Shown here piece after piece: positions 30,526 through 42,131 of a stretch of 64,000 nucleotides of DNA. The notes below the pieces were generated by a model, which was not told the DNA's origin, ran no database searches, and was given only the letters and a program-made list of their open reading frames with translations. Both the position numbers and the translations under genes were made by a program. Position 1 is the stretch's first letter. Each line of letters begins with the position of its first letter. This DNA is from Euglena gracilis (lineage: Eukaryota; Euglenida; Euglenophyceae; Euglenales). Where the stretch lies: NCBI GenBank assembly GCA_039621445.1, contig CP154956.1, positions 27,410,667 through 27,474,666 of the forward strand. The letters are read 5' to 3'.

Positions 30526-30784
30526 TCAGGGCGCCCATTGGTGTCCAATGGTTTTCAAGACGGGCGCCCAGTGCCAAACGGTTTTCAATCATGGAGGTGA
30601 TCACAGGAACCCCAAAGGGCATCCATGGTGTGTTCGCGGTGTCACACTGTGAAACGTTTAACGTTCATGGGAACCCCCAGAGGCATCCATGTTTGTTTCA
30701 CAATTTTCCTCACACAGGGTAACCTGTGATTGAACAGTTTTAGTTAAGAAAAAAGCAAAAAACTTTCTCCTTCTTCACTTGAAA
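30526..30784. other. No gene seen; short inverted and direct words
   Basis: CCAATGGTTTTCA and CCAAACGGTTTTCA recur, as do GGCATCCATG words at 30618 and 30682. Nothing coding. Confidence 0.3.
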
Positions 30785-32430
30785 CCGTGTCTGGGGGCTC
30801 CGGCTTCACGCCCGAACTGGTGTCTGGGACGCCGGTTCCGGCGTGAAGCCAGCGTCTGGGGGACCCAAATCAAAAAGTGCCAAAAAGTGTCCAAAAGGGT
30901 TTGTAGACATGTGGTAATCATATCCGAGCAGTTTTTGTAAGGCATTCAGCCACAAATTGGGGGTTTTTTGCACAATTTCCTTTCCCCAAATTTTTGGGAA
31001 ATTCTGAAATAGATTATCATGCAGCATGGCAGAAATCTAAGGCCATCTGCTGAAAGCCCTTGAGAAGTGCTTCCGATCGATGGGCAGCATGGCAGCTGAA
31101 AAGTGGAATTTCAGATTTTCAAACAGGGTCGGAAAATGTGATCGCTGATTTTTAGAGTCCTCTGCAATGTGGCTGAGTTCTGTGGGTTCCAAGCGAAAAG
31201 TCTTGGGGAGAGCTTTCGTTTGACGTAACCTGAACTGTGGGATTTGGCATATTAATATGTCGAATTTCGGAATACACGATCGCTGAAAAGAAGAGCTCTG
31301 TGCGTTATGGCCGAATTCTGTGGTCATCTGTCGAAAGCCCTTGAGAAGAGCTTTCGATTGATGGGTAACACGGCAGCAGAAGTGTGAAATCTGCCAATTT
31401 CGACTGGCGGCCCATTTGGGCCAAAGTCGCCCAAAACTGCCCCAAACATGGGTATTTGGGGAGAAATTGGCCGTGATTCCTCAACTGCCGGTTTGGGCGT
31501 GAAGCCGGAGCCCCCTAGAAACGGTTTCAAGAAACTGTGTCCCAGACGCCAGTTCAGGCGTGACCGGTGCCTGGGACACAATTCTCGATATAGATATGCT
31601 ATATGGGACCTGACGAATTTTGACGAATTTTTGTCAAATTTTGGAATACACAATCGCTGAAAATAAGAGCATTGTGGCTGAATTCTGTGGCCATCTCAAA
31701 AGCTTGAGAAGGGCTTTCGATTGACGGGCAACATGGCATCAGAATTGTGAGATCCTGCAATTTTGATCGACGACCAATTCGGACCAACGTCGCCCAAAAG
31801 AGTCCCAAACATGAAGATTTGGGCGAAATTGGCCATGATTCCTCAGATGCTGGTTCAGGCGTGAAGCTGGAGCCCCCTTAAAACCGTGTTCTGACACGAA
31901 AACTGTGTCCAGAACGCCGGTTCGGGCGTGAAGCCGTGTTTCAGAACGCCGGTTTGGGGGGCTGCCCGAACCGACGTTCTGAAACACGGCTTCACGCCCG
32001 AACCGGCATTCTGGACACAGTTGTTGAAACCGTGGATTAAGGGCTCTGGCTTCACGCCCGAACCGGCGTTCAAGGAATCACGGCCAATTTCGCCCTAAAT
32101 ACCCATTTTTCGAACATTTTTGAGCATTTTTGGGCTCCTTTGGGCGCATGGCCATGTCGATCGGCGTTCGAAGTTTTCACAGGTCTGGTGCCATGTTACC
32201 CATCGATCCAAAGCTCTTCTCAAGGGCTTTTGACAGATGGCCACAGGATTCAGCCATTATGCAAACAGCGCTTATTTTCAGCGATCGTGCATTCCCAAAT
32301 TTGACATCTTAATTTGTGAAATCTCACACCTCAGGTGCCATACAGCATATCAATCAAGCTCTCCCCAAGACCTTTCGCTTGGTACCCTCAGAACTCAGTT
32401 ACACTGCAGAGCACAGTGCCAAACGGTAGA
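30785..32430. repeat. Tandem diverged relatives of the 954-bp element
   Basis: Minus-oriented modules at 30785-31560 and 31600-31880 carry AGCTTTCGATTGATGGG-type sites. A plus-oriented copy at 32050-32415 matches 11625-11985. Between them, 31895-32025 is a palindrome of AGAACGCCGGTTCGGGCG boxes. The 32420 end stops at GGTAGACTGGGG, the same junction as at 28922, so both were hit by the same type of element. Confidence 0.65.
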
Positions 32431-33006
32431 CTGGGGGGGGGTAGTACCACCCAGAAAAATTGTTTTTGAGCCAAAATGAGCGTTTTTCGACCCCCCCCTT
32501 TGGGGGGGAAATCAAAAAAAAATTGCCCGAAACGATTTTTTGTTTGCCTCCCGGACCCGGAAAACCTGTTTTTGAGCCGAATTGACCGTTTTTTTTATTT
32601 TTTGTGCCCCCCGTTTCTGGCCCGAAACCGCTCAACGTCTTAGAGTGGAGGGGGTGGTGGACAGCCCAAAAAAATGCCGGCCGAAATAAATCCAGGATGC
32701 GTGGGGTGGGAGCACGCACATAAAATGGAAACCTGACCAGCAGCTTTTGGACGACTCCCTGCTCTGTGGTTCTGGGTTCTGGTCAACCAATTTGCTATAC
32801 AATAATTGACCAACACTGACGGTTTCAGCAGGGGCGCCGGGCGACACAAGCCATGCGAGCCACCCGGTAGACTTTACAAAAACCTATTTTGTCTTGGCCC
32901 GCACGCCTGTCTTGAATTTCATTCAACCGAACCGCGTGGACGGAAGTATTGTCAAAGAAGTGGTTGTTGGTCCAAAAACGGACACCTTCTTGGAAATCAA
33001 CCGACC
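32431..33006 (+). other. G-tract sequence, then a short coding-like segment
   Basis: 32440-32640 has CCCCCCTTTGGGGGGG and repeated TGTTTTTGAGCC(A/G)AA words. From 32870 a plus frame reads VDFTKTYFVLARTPVLNFIQ, then VDGSIVKEVVVGPKTDTFLE, and ends at the next element. Its last words, CTTGGAAATCnAC, recur at 33858, 33897 and 34453, so it may be repeat-derived. Confidence 0.35.
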
Positions 33007-33850
33007 TACCATGCTCCCCCCTTTACTGTCCCCCCCCCTTACTGTTCCCATAGGGGGGACGGGAGCAGTACAGTGTCATGGCACTTTTTGTAAAGGATTC
33101 TTGGGACAAAGAGAGAAATAAGGAATTTTTGGGTCGGTTTTAGGTGCTCTCCATCCCATCAAACTCCAAACCAACGCCAAAAATCGATGTTATGGAGGTG
33201 CAATTTTCAAGCATGTGAACCAAAAAAACTTTATTTTTGGAATTTTAGGTGGTCTTTTTGGGTCTAGCTTGGTTGGTCAGCCCATGGCCCATGGGAACAG
33301 TAGGGGGGGGGGGAGCTCGTCCCCCCCCCTTGCTGTTCCCATGGACCCAAATGGGGGCCACAGGACGGGAACCAGGCTTTTGCTTAAGGGATTGCAGTAC
33401 CCCCCCCCCCCCCCCCCGGGGGGGCTGGACTGCAGCTAGTCCAAATTTGGCTAGTGGGTTTTCTAGCAGGCCCCCCCCCCCGGGGGGGGTCTGCTAGCAG
33501 GGCTAGCTAGTGGAAAAATTTTTTCCAGTGACCGGCGCGAAGCGCCGAAAATTTTTTTGGGACCCCCAAAAATGGCCAAAAATGCCCGTTTTTGGCCATT
33601 TTGGGGGATTTTTGGAACAAAATCAGCCCAAAACCTGTTAAAAACCTCATTTTTCCTCCGGCGCTGCACGCCGAAGGAAAATTCTTTTTCCAGTCCGGGG
33701 GACCCCCGGACCCCCCCCCCCGGGGGGGAGGGGGGTCTGGCTAGTCCACTTTTTCCAGTGTCTAGCCGATTGGCTAGCCAGAACCCCCCCCCCCCCCGGG
33801 GGTCCTTAAGCAAAAGCCTGACGGGAACAGTAAGGGGGGGGGGCATGGTA
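33007..33850. mobile_element. TTACTGTYCC-family C-capped element, 844 bp, composite
   Basis: The left end is TACCATGCTCCCCCCTTTACTG. The right end is AACAGTAAGGGGGGGGGCATGGTA. CTTACTGTTCCCAT and its inverse recur inside at 33038, 33296 and 33822. Internal G/C tracts and two GGCGC-nnn-GCGCC hairpins (33535, 33660) are probably further insertions. Confidence 0.65.
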
Positions 33851-34900
33851 CGGGGCCTCCTCTTGGAAGTCGACTGACCCAAACAGATTTCAGTGCCTTG
33901 GAAATCGACCAACCTATTTTGTTTCATTTTTCTAAATGACCTTTTGGCAATATTTAATTTCCCCAGATTTTTGACCAATGAAACTGAAATTGCTGAATTT
34001 AGACGGTCGGGATTGTATCCGTCTGTTTCAGCAGTTGCCAAGTCACACCTCGATCAAAAGCTTCTCTTATCAGCCCACTTGCAATGGCAACTGAATCTGG
34101 CTGTATTGTTCAGAATTACAGGAGGGGCGGAAAACCCATACGGCTGAAATTTTGGAAACATGAATTACGCGACAAAAAGGAGTGTGTATTTCTCCAAAAG
34201 CTACTGGGGTATTCATGCAAAAACGTTTTGGGAGCCAAGAAATTAGTTTTTAGAAATTCAGTTTTCGCGAAAGTCGCAATTCCGGAATTTGGGCTTTCTG
34301 TGTTTTCTGCCCCTCTGGTGAAGTTCTCTGAAGTTCCAGAAAATGAAATGGGACGTCCCAATTTCATCTAGTTTGTGTTCATCTCCAAAAAATCCAAGAT
34401 GTCCAAGGTTTCATTTAAAATTCCCAATCTGACTGGCAACAGATTGTAGTGTCTTGGAAATTGACTGACCAAAACAATTTCAGCCTGAATTCCTTTTAAG
34501 TCAGCAGAAATTCAACACATGCGCCGGGCCCAGAAAATGTGTTGCACACGTTGTTTTGCCACATTCGGGTGAACGCCATAATGCATGGGTGAAATCCCTG
34601 CTTTCACTGGAGTGGCTAGTTGGCCGACTTGTTGATCGACTAGTCAACAGGCAACTCGCTAGTCGATCGGCTTGTTGATCGACTTGCCAGTGCCCCCCTC
34701 CCCAGCCTGATGTTTTAGGCCCGGCACCCCTGCTAAAATCCACTCATGTCTGTCGATTTCTGTCAAGGCAACCCTGGAAACAAGGCTTCCCCCCCCCCCC
34801 AAATGGCCTGGCGGGGTGCCAGGTTATTGGAACCAACTTTTGGCCCTGCCCCCCCTGCCAGGCTATTTGGGCCTTTTTTTTTTCAGCGTTGTAAAGGAAT
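33851..34900. other. No gene supported; CTTGGAAATCGACTGACC repeats
   Basis: The word CTTGGAAnTCGACTGACC with CAGATTTCAG/CAATTTCAG recurs at 33866, 33897 and 34453. CCTCGATCAAAAGCTTCTC at 34048 is a variant of the TCGATCGAAAGCTCTT module. 34600-34690 is a short GTTGATCGACTAGTC inverted repeat. Frames are not convincing. Confidence 0.35.
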
Positions 34901-35115
34901 TTTGCCTTAAACCGGCGTTTGGGACGCTGGGTCCCCCCCACTGGTTTTCGGACGGTTCTGCCTGTGAAAAAGGGGTTAGGGACGCCGGTTCTGTCATGAA
35001 CCCGGCGTCCCTAAAATGCTTTAAACAAGAGGTGGCGGACGCCGGTTCTGTCCTGAGCCCGGCGTCCCCCGGGTTCAGGACAGAACCGGCGTCCGCCACC
35101 CCTTTTTTGATATAA
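34901..35115. repeat. ACGCCGG-family inverted repeat with hairpin
   Basis: AAGAGGTGGCGGACGCCGG at 35029 starts a near-perfect hairpin ending CCGCCACCCCTT at 35104, a shorter relative of the hairpins at 20246-20500. GACGCCGGTTCTGTCATGAA at 34980 is another box. Stop-free frames here come from the repeat. Confidence 0.7.
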
Positions 35116-35640
35116 AAGGGGGGGCCAAGTTGCTGGAACCATCTTTTTTTGCCCCTCCCCCCTCCAAGTTGTTGCCAGGAGCAAGGGCCCCGCCAGGTTG
35201 TTTGGGGGGGTTTAGGAGGGCCCCACCCCCGGGCTGCCCCTAACTCTTGGCCCAAACACAGCTCTTCACATGAAGAAATTATGAGGACTCATCAGCAAGG
35301 AACAGTGGTGGCATTTGCTCTGAATGACCATCCTTTCAACCTTTCACTTTCCAGGGCACTGGAGGAGCTGTGCTGCAATGCTCGGTGTTGCTGCTGTTGG
35401 AGCATCTTTGTCCACGGTGTGTTGTTCCCAACCCATACTCCACTGCATCTTGTCCAGTATCTGCATTCAATCCACCTTCTCCAATATCTGCATCTTGCCA
35501 AGTGTCTGCATCCATTGGCTCCCAACGTGGCCAAAATGACCACAAAAGCCTAAAAACGACCAAGAAAGCCCCAAAATGACCACAAAAAGCCCCAGAGAGC
35601 AAACAAAATGACCCAAAACGGCTTATACACCTAACGCCTG
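35116..35640. other. Possible coding remnant and CTGCATC minisatellite
   Basis: 35280-35440 is open in several frames, and 35440-35520 repeats TCTGCATCnnTnCCA words as at 44400-44820. AAATGACCnnAAA words end the segment. I find no assignable gene. Confidence 0.25.
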
Positions 35641-36090
35641 AATACTGCTGTATGGCAAGTGAGCTGTGGGATTTGACAAATTAATATGTCAAATTTCGGA
35701 AAACACGACCGCTGAAAAGAAGAGCTCTGTGCATTTAGGTGAATTCTGTGGTCATCTGTCGAAAGCCCTTGAAAAGAGCTTTCGATTGATGGGTAACATG
35801 GCTTCAGAAGTGTGGAAGCTACCATTTTCGACCGGCGGCTAATTTGATATATTATGACACATCCAAATCAAAACTGGTTACCCCTTGCCATTTTCCGCCT
35901 GCCCTGTATATATCGTGGATGGGGGTCCCACAAAATACAGGGCAGGCGCCGGGTCCCACACTTTTTCAACAAAAAGTGTGGGACCCCCATCCTACACTAC
36001 ACAAGGGCAGGCGCAGGGTCCCACAATTACACGGAATATAACGTGAGTATACCCGCAAAATACAGGCATCGGACCTCAATGCACTATTAC
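35641..36090. repeat. TCGATTGAAAGC module and GCCTGCCCTGTAT derivatives
   Basis: 35641-35845 is a diverged piece of the 954-bp family (AAAGAGCTTTCGATTGATGG at 35773). 35890-36090 contains CGCCTGCCCTGTATA and ACAGGGCAGGCGCCGGG inverted words plus CACTTTTT...AAAAAGTG hairpins, a short derivative of the element at 2462-3568. Confidence 0.55.
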
Positions 36091-36960
36091 ACCTAGCGTC
36101 TGAAATGTTTGCCCATGGCTGGCAAAAATATTTGCCCCAACCAGTCAAAATTTTTGCCCAGCGCCCTCAAAAAGTTTTTCCCAAAGGTCTCAAAAATTTT
36201 AGCACTCCGCCGCCAAAAATATTTGCACTTGCTCAAAAAATATTTGCCCTCCGTCATTTTATTTTTGCACAATGAAAAAAAAGCGTTGCATTGCACAATG
36301 GTTAAACATCTGTGCCGATTGAAGTTTCAAAGAGCAAAAGTGCAAAACACCCGATCCAAGTGCAAAAAATTTCGGAACGGAGGCAAATATTTTTGGGATA
36401 AAATGCAAACATTTTTGAGATAAAATGCAAACAAATTTTTACCGTGTGCAAACATTTTTAAGATAAAGTGCAAAAAAATTGACCGGAAGTGCCAAAATAT
36501 ATGGTATGAAGTGCAAACATGTGAAACAAAAGCTCTCCCCAAGACTTTTCGCTTGGAACCCACAGAACTCAGCCACACTGCACAGCGCTCTGAAAATCAG
36601 CAATTGCATTTTCCGACCCTGTTTGAAAATTCGAAATTCCACTTTTCAGCTGCCATGTTGCCCATCGATTGAAAGCTCTTCTCAAGGACTTTCAGCAGAT
36701 GGCCTTAGATTTCTGCCACGCTACATGGTATTCTATTTCAGAAATTCCCCAAAATTGGCCAAAAGGAAGCTATTGCACAAAAAAACCCAATTTCTGGCCG
36801 AAGACCCCCCAAAAACTGCTCAAAAATGATTACCATGTGTCCACAAACCCTTTTAGACACTTTCTGGCACTTTTTATTTTGGGTCCCCCAGACCTTGGGT
36901 TGGGCGTCCCAGAGGGTTAGGTTTAGGGTAACCAAACCCTAACCCTAACCCAGACAGCCG
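36091..36960. repeat. Truncated TTTGCAC-ladder element joined to a 954-family piece
   Basis: It starts TTACACCTAGCGTCTGAAAT at 36088 and runs with TATTTGCAC words to 36525, where it meets AAAGCTCTCCCCAAGAC of the 954 family (to about 36905). At 36916-36952 lie GGTTTAGGGT and CCCTAACCCTAACCC, short telomere-like units in inverted orientation. Confidence 0.6.
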
Positions 36961-37019
36961 GTTTGAATTGGAAACGGAACATCACCCGGAAATGGAACGC
37001 AGCGGAAACAGAAACGGAT

Positions 37020-37255
37020 CATCACCCGTATTCAGCCTGAATACGGGTGACCCAGCGCCTGCCCTGTATATTGTGGGAGGGGGTCCCACACTTTTTGTTG
37101 AAAAAGTGTGGGACTCTGCGCCTGCCCTGTATTTTGTGGGACCCCCCCTTACCCTGGGGAGACCCCCCAAAAAACAAAAAATTGCTGGGTTTGCTTGCGT
37201 GATGTACACCTGACAAAATACAGGGCAGGCGATCGGACCCCTTAATTCACTATTA
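37020..37255. mobile_element. Short GCCTGCCCTGTAT inverted-repeat derivative
   Basis: GCGCCTGCCCTGTATA at 37046 is mirrored by AAATACAGGGCAGGCG at 37215. Inside is a TCCCACACTTTTTGTTGAAAAAGTGTGGGA hairpin. It looks like a deletion derivative of the gene-bearing element at 2462-3568. Confidence 0.6.
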
Positions 37256-37339
37256 CAGATATTTCGTGGGTATCCCCCTTATTCAAGCTGAAGAAGGGGA
37301 GACCGGGGATGCCTTTGGCGCCCCCGGTCCTGAGCAGGC

Positions 37340-38260
37340 ACCTATGCCGACCGCAGCCGACCGCAGCCGACCGCAGCCGACCGCGGCCGACCGCGGGTTT
37401 CAGGACTGTCATAGGTGGGGTGCCGACCGCAGCCGACCGCAGCCGACCGCAGCCGACCGCAGCCGACCGCAGCCGACCGCGCAACTTTTTTCTAATTGAT
37501 GTCAATTTTTCAGTGAGAATGAGGAATTAGGCTCATTTTTATCCCAGATGTTGAGATTTTTCTGGCTCATCTGGCTCATGTTGCCACTTTTGGCCACTTT
37601 TGGCCATTTTTGGCCATTTTTGGTCGCTTTTGTCCCCTTTTGGCCCATTTGCCACCATAATTCACCCATTTTGACCTATTTTGACCATTTTTGGCCACTT
37701 TTTGCCCACTTCTTGTAATTTTGGGCCATTTTGTCCTGCTCTTGGGCCATTTTGGGCCATTTAGGGCCATTTTTGACCATATAAAGCCACTTTCGACCTT
37801 TTCTTTTTTGTTATTTTTGCCCATTTTTTGGTCTCTTTTTTGTCAAGTTTGACCATTTTGAGCATTTTGCGCCAGTTTGTTGCCAAAGGTGAACAAAAGG
37901 TGCTAAAGTGACCCAAATCGGCCAAAAGCAGGGTCATTTTGGGCCATTTTTGGGCAAAAGGTGGGCAAAAGCAACAAAAGTGACCAAACGAAAGCAAAAG
38001 GCAGGAAATAATGGGCAAAGGCAGCAAAAATCGACCAAAAGTCGGCAACAGTGGCCAAAAGCAGTCCAAAAGCATCAAAAACTGGCCAAAAGCAGCGAAA
38101 AGTGGCCAAAAGTCGGCAACAGTGGATTGTGTGATTGTGATGTATGCTCATTTTTTGTTGGCCTGCCCCCCACCTACAGCCAACTACTTTGCCGACCGCT
38201 GCCGACCGCTGCCGACCGCTGCCGACCGCTGCCGACCGCAGCCGACCGCGGGCTAAAATT
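37340..38260. repeat. GCCGACCGCA tandem repeats flanking a TTTTGGCCA repeat field
   Basis: The 10-bp unit GCCGACCGCA (or CT) is tandem at 37345-37395, 37421-37482 and 38189-38250. Between them 37575-38110 is a field of TTTTGGCCA and complementary CCAAAAnnGG words. GGGGATACCC on the left (37270) and right (38297) suggests a larger inverted structure. Frames are repeat artefacts. Confidence 0.65.
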
Positions 38261-38875
38261 TGGAATCTGTCATAGGTGCTTGGTCCTGAGTAAGGGGGAT
38301 ACCCACAAAATATGCATAGAAACGACCTAAAATAGCCCAAAAACGCCAACAATGCCGACAAAAGATTGTGGAAAATGACCCAGAATCACCAAAATGGCAT
38401 AAAATGGCCAAAAATGCCATGAACGTGCTCATTGACCCAAATCACCCAAATATTTGCCCAATTCAATGCAAAAAATAGCCCCCAAATTGGCAAAAATTAA
38501 TCAAAAATGCCAAGATGGGCGTAACATTGGAGATTTGTGGGAAACAATTGCTTATTTATCCTGAAAATGGGTTTAATTCTTCAAAATATATACAAAAAAC
38601 GCCAGCATCGCCCAGCATCACCCTGCATCATCCAGCATCGCCCAGCATTGGAACCCCACCTGATCCCAAAACCCCATCTGGTCTCCAAAAATCCAGCATC
38701 GCCCAGCATCGCTCAGCATCGCCCAGCATCATCAGAGGTGCTTGGACCCGGCCCACCCCATAGATTCCTATGACCAGGTGTGGAGTTTGAGAGTGGGGCT
38801 GGGGGTTGGGGGGCCTCCACCAGGTCCTCCCACTGACCAGGGCGTTTGAAACGTTTAATTATCCATGACACATGG
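38261..38875. repeat. CAGCATCGCC minisatellite and flanks
   Basis: CAGCATCGCC/CAGCATCACC units recur at 38605-38645 and 38695-38735; a related block is at 44000-44065. 38300-38520 continues CCAAAAATGCC words. No gene supported. Confidence 0.5.
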
Positions 38876-39315
38876 TTACACCTAGCATCTGAAATGTTTG
38901 CCCACGGCTGGCAGAAATATTTGCCCCAACCTGTCAAATTTTTGCCCAGCGCTCTCAAAAAAATTTGCCCAAAGGTCTCAAAATTTTTTGCACTGCGCAC
39001 CAAAAATATTCGCATTTGTTCCGAAAATATTTGCCCTCCGTCATTTTATTTTGCACAATGAAAAAAGCGTTGCACTGCACAATGGAAAAAAATATCCACG
39101 CCGATTGAAGTTTCAAAGGGCAAAAGTGCAAAACACCCGATCCAAGTGCAAAATTTTTCGGAACAGAGGGAAATCTTTGGATAATTTACAAACATTTTTG
39201 AGGCTAACAAATTGTTGGCATGTGCAAACATTTTTTGAGATAAAGTGCAAGAAGATTGACCATAAGTGCAAAAACATATGGTGTGAAATGCGACAATTTC
39301 AGGCGTTAGGTGTAA
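38876..39315. mobile_element. TTTGCAC-ladder element, complete copy, 440 bp
   Basis: Ends TTACACCTAGCATCTGAAAT and ATTTCAGGCGTTAGGTGTAA are inverted with few mismatches. The interior is built from TTTGCACT, AAAATATTTGC and GATAAAGTGCAA words that switch orientation in the middle, so much of it can fold on itself. Other copies: 5169-5500, 9619-9950, 36088-36525 and 43065-43370. Confidence 0.8.
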
Positions 39316-39850
39316 AACCTGCATAAAAAATATGGCAAAGCCCTCTTTTGTTAAAAATCCTGTTTTTTTTTGTAGCAAAAACACACGCTGGTTGTTTGAA
39401 ACAGCTTGCCAGTCTTGGCTGGGACCCCCCCCCCCCCGCCGGGAGAACAATTATGGGGCATCCCCTGTGTGACCTCGGGCAGTATGATTTTCTTTTTGTA
39501 CCTTTTCTGATCAGGAGCACCTCAAAGAAAAACCCATCAAAACCCTATTTCCTTTTCCTTTTCTTGGCCATTTGTCAAAAAGTTTTGGCACTTCATTTTT
39601 TTTGCAAATATTTCAAGGGCTGTATTTTTTCATTTCAATATTCTTTGCCCAGTAAGTTTCAGCAGCTTTATCCAAACAGTCTCAGAACCTGCAGTGAGCA
39701 AAAACCAACAGAAACAAGAATTAACAACACTGGTTCAGCTGTCTGGGCATGGAAAATTTCGTCGGCGGTGCAAAAGAAGGGTCCATTCATGGATTCTTCC
39801 GAGACGGCGCCTGATTTCAAAAACAGCCAAAAACTCCACCCAGATGCACA
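39316..39850. other. No gene supported
   Basis: A long plus-strand frame crosses 39348-40238, but its composition changes abruptly and it passes through G tracts, so I do not call it. No repeat family is evident in most of the segment. Confidence 0.3.
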
Positions 39851-40170
39851 TCAAAAGACTGACACAAACAGTTGCTTTCGTGAAGATCGACTGAGGCCAT
39901 GCGCCCGCCCTGCCCAGGGAACAGGTGTTAACAGGGGCACTGGGACGGTGGTGGGATCAAAAATCCAGCGCTTTGCGCCTGTCACTGGAAGCTTTTCCAT
40001 TTGGGCTGCTAGCAGCCCCTCCCCAGTGGTGGGGTCCCACTTTTCAACTGGCCGATATTGGACGAGGCCTGTTTTTATGGCCGCAAAAAAGACAGAACGC
40101 ACGTCAACGATTGCTATGTCGGCACAGGACCCACGTGCAGGGCTGTACAGGAATGCCCTCGACCCCCCCA
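39851..40170 (-). pseudogene. Coding-like remnant, minus strand
   Basis: The minus frame reads CADIAIVDVRSVFFAAIKTG, then LVQYRPVEKWDPTTGEGLLA and KRWIFDPTTVPVPLLTPVPW before composition degrades. This is the most protein-like of the overlapping frames here. At 40170-40260 it runs into a G-tract element with inverted GTCGACCCCCCC words. Not recognised. Confidence 0.35.
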
Positions 40171-41330
40171 CCCCCATCCTGTGGTGGGTGGGGGGGGGTC
40201 GACCCCCCCAACACCAAGGCCTTCCCGTACAGCCCTGACCATGGGTGAAGGGGGGGGGTCCCAAACCCTCATTTTTTACTTCTCCTGGAAAAAATTGCCC
40301 TCTGTCATTACCTCACATACACCAATGGCTATGGCTCGCGGATGACCAAATTGCGGGTTGGGCCGGCCTATGGCTGGGACCATAGGGCGAACCATTGCAC
40401 ATGGCCTGCCGACTATTGTGGGTCAGGCCGACCTGTTTGGGCCAACCCACAATTTTCCGCATTCCCCCCCAATTCCATTTCATCAACTGGCCTGGAAATG
40501 CGTGCAAATGCATGGCAATGACCTTGACACTTTCAAAAAACGCCCCATACTGAATGTAGAATTAGTTTCCTTCAAAGTTTTAGGAGTCTCAAATCCGGGT
40601 CATGGGGGATCGCAGGGTCGTAAGATTGGTGGAACAGTGTTCGTCCCATGAACGAACAATACCGATTAATCTCCCCGATCCGAATGAATAGTCGACTGAG
40701 AGCCCCACGCCCCACTGATCCAGAATACACTGTTTTTATCTTCCAAATCCGCAGAGGGAATGGACTGGGGGGGAATTGGCCACCACGGAAACACCTCTTG
40801 CATGCTCAACCATTTTAAAGATGAAGCACAAAAACACCCCAAAGTACGTTTTTTATCACTACTCTCAAATACTTTTCTTCGTGCCAAAAGAACATCAATG
40901 TGCTTGATGCGATGGCTGGAACGGCCCATGAGGTGTTTTAGGACCCGATGTTTTGAAAGCAGTTTGGGAGTTCCTTCTAATTGGTGTCAGATCGTCACAC
41001 GCTCAGCGACGAGATTGGAAGGCCGAGAAAATTGACGACGGCATTCTTGTATCTGATATCTCAAAAAGGCAGCCTTAATTCAATTTGGCAAATCTTACTT
41101 GAGTTGAGGCAAATCGCCACCAACTGCTCTTCTCAATTGGATGGGTGTACAGGCAGGAGATGGCCCCCCACTGGCATCCCATGGCGAATCCCAACAAACC
41201 CTCAAGTCTCCGAAGGTGTCCCCCTAGGTCTCAATGAATGGGAACCCAGAAAACCGCCCCACACCTCCACCCACCTTTATCACATCCCCAGTGGCAGTGC
41301 AGTGCATGAAGCGAAGCAGCAATGCCCTGG
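40171..41330. other. Mixed region: CCAAATTGCGGGTTGGGCC words and coding-like scraps
   Basis: GCGGATGACCAAATTGCGGGT at 40338 recurs at 43466, and near-inverse words are at 40435-40470. From 40980 a plus frame contains SDEIGRPRKLTTAFLYLISQ and SLNSIWQILLELRQIATNCS but is preceded by stops. No intact gene. Confidence 0.3.
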
Positions 41331-41700
41331 AGATCAGCCCCCCCCCCCCCTACGTTCACCGTTTGAAAGTTCACCGGGGGGTCCCGGACCCCCCCCCCTC
41401 TGCCAAACCCAACGGTGAACTTCACCGGTGAAGTTTACCACAAGAGAAAATGGACAAAAATGACATTCTTGGCAAGTTTTCGGAAATTTTGATAAATTCC
41501 ATGAACCATCAACCTCAGAATGACCATTTTGAGAGGAAAAGGAGCAAGATTTCACCATCAAAATATCACCCCCAACCATCAACACGGTGAAGTTCACCGG
41601 TGAATTTCACCCCCGAACTTCACCGCCAAGTGTACCCCCCTCCCACCGGTGAAAAAAAAAAACTCACCGGGGGGCCAACAGCCCCCCCCCCCCTACTGCC
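41331..41700. mobile_element. TTCACCGGTGAA-family C-capped repeat
   Basis: CCCCCTACGTTCACCG at 41345 is near the mirror of the C-run/CTAC end at 41685. The palindrome TTCACCGGTGAA and the half-site GTTCACCG recur eight or more times. The AT-rich middle (41435-41580) has no gene. Confidence 0.55.
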
Positions 41701-42110
41701 TAACCTCCGGCAGTGCAGTGGTTTGGGCTTTGGAACAAAGAGGAATGGTGCAGCACAATGGCAGTGTCACCCAAGTGAAATGCAGTGACAGTGCAGTTTG
41801 AGGCTTTCCAGTGTGGACTTGCCTTAACTCCACTGATAAAATCCACACCGCTCCTGGCTGTGATCGCAGCTGCAACCGCCACACTTTGTCCGTTTTTGAA
41901 TACCTTCTGTGGCAGAAGGTATTCAAAACGGCATGGTGGTTGGCTTCCATAGTCACCAGAATACCTTCTACATGTTGGCATCACTTTAATTTCGCAAAAG
42001 GCGAATCTGTTCACAAACTTTTCTTTTGGTATGAACATCCTGTTCGGGGGGTTGTGAACGATTTCGGCCAGTCATCCTAACCATGGTGACGGAAGGGGGG
42101 GGGGTCACGG
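41701..42110. other. Hairpin and GCAGTG repeats; no gene
   Basis: GCAGTG words recur at 41710-41800. TTTTTGAATACCTTCTG is mirrored by CAGAAGGTATTCAAAA at 41885-41930. A G run ends the segment. Confidence 0.35.
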
Positions 42111-42131
42111 CCCGGTCATCGGTCAGCTGGT

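Noticed and set aside
36916-36952. Chromosome end (telomere)
   Set aside because: Only a few CCCTAA/TTTAGGG units, inverted and internal, inside other repeats.
39348-40238. 296-codon plus-strand open frame, the longest after the repeat frames
   Set aside because: Its composition shifts several times, it crosses G tracts, and a minus-strand frame over part of it is more protein-like. No domain is visible.
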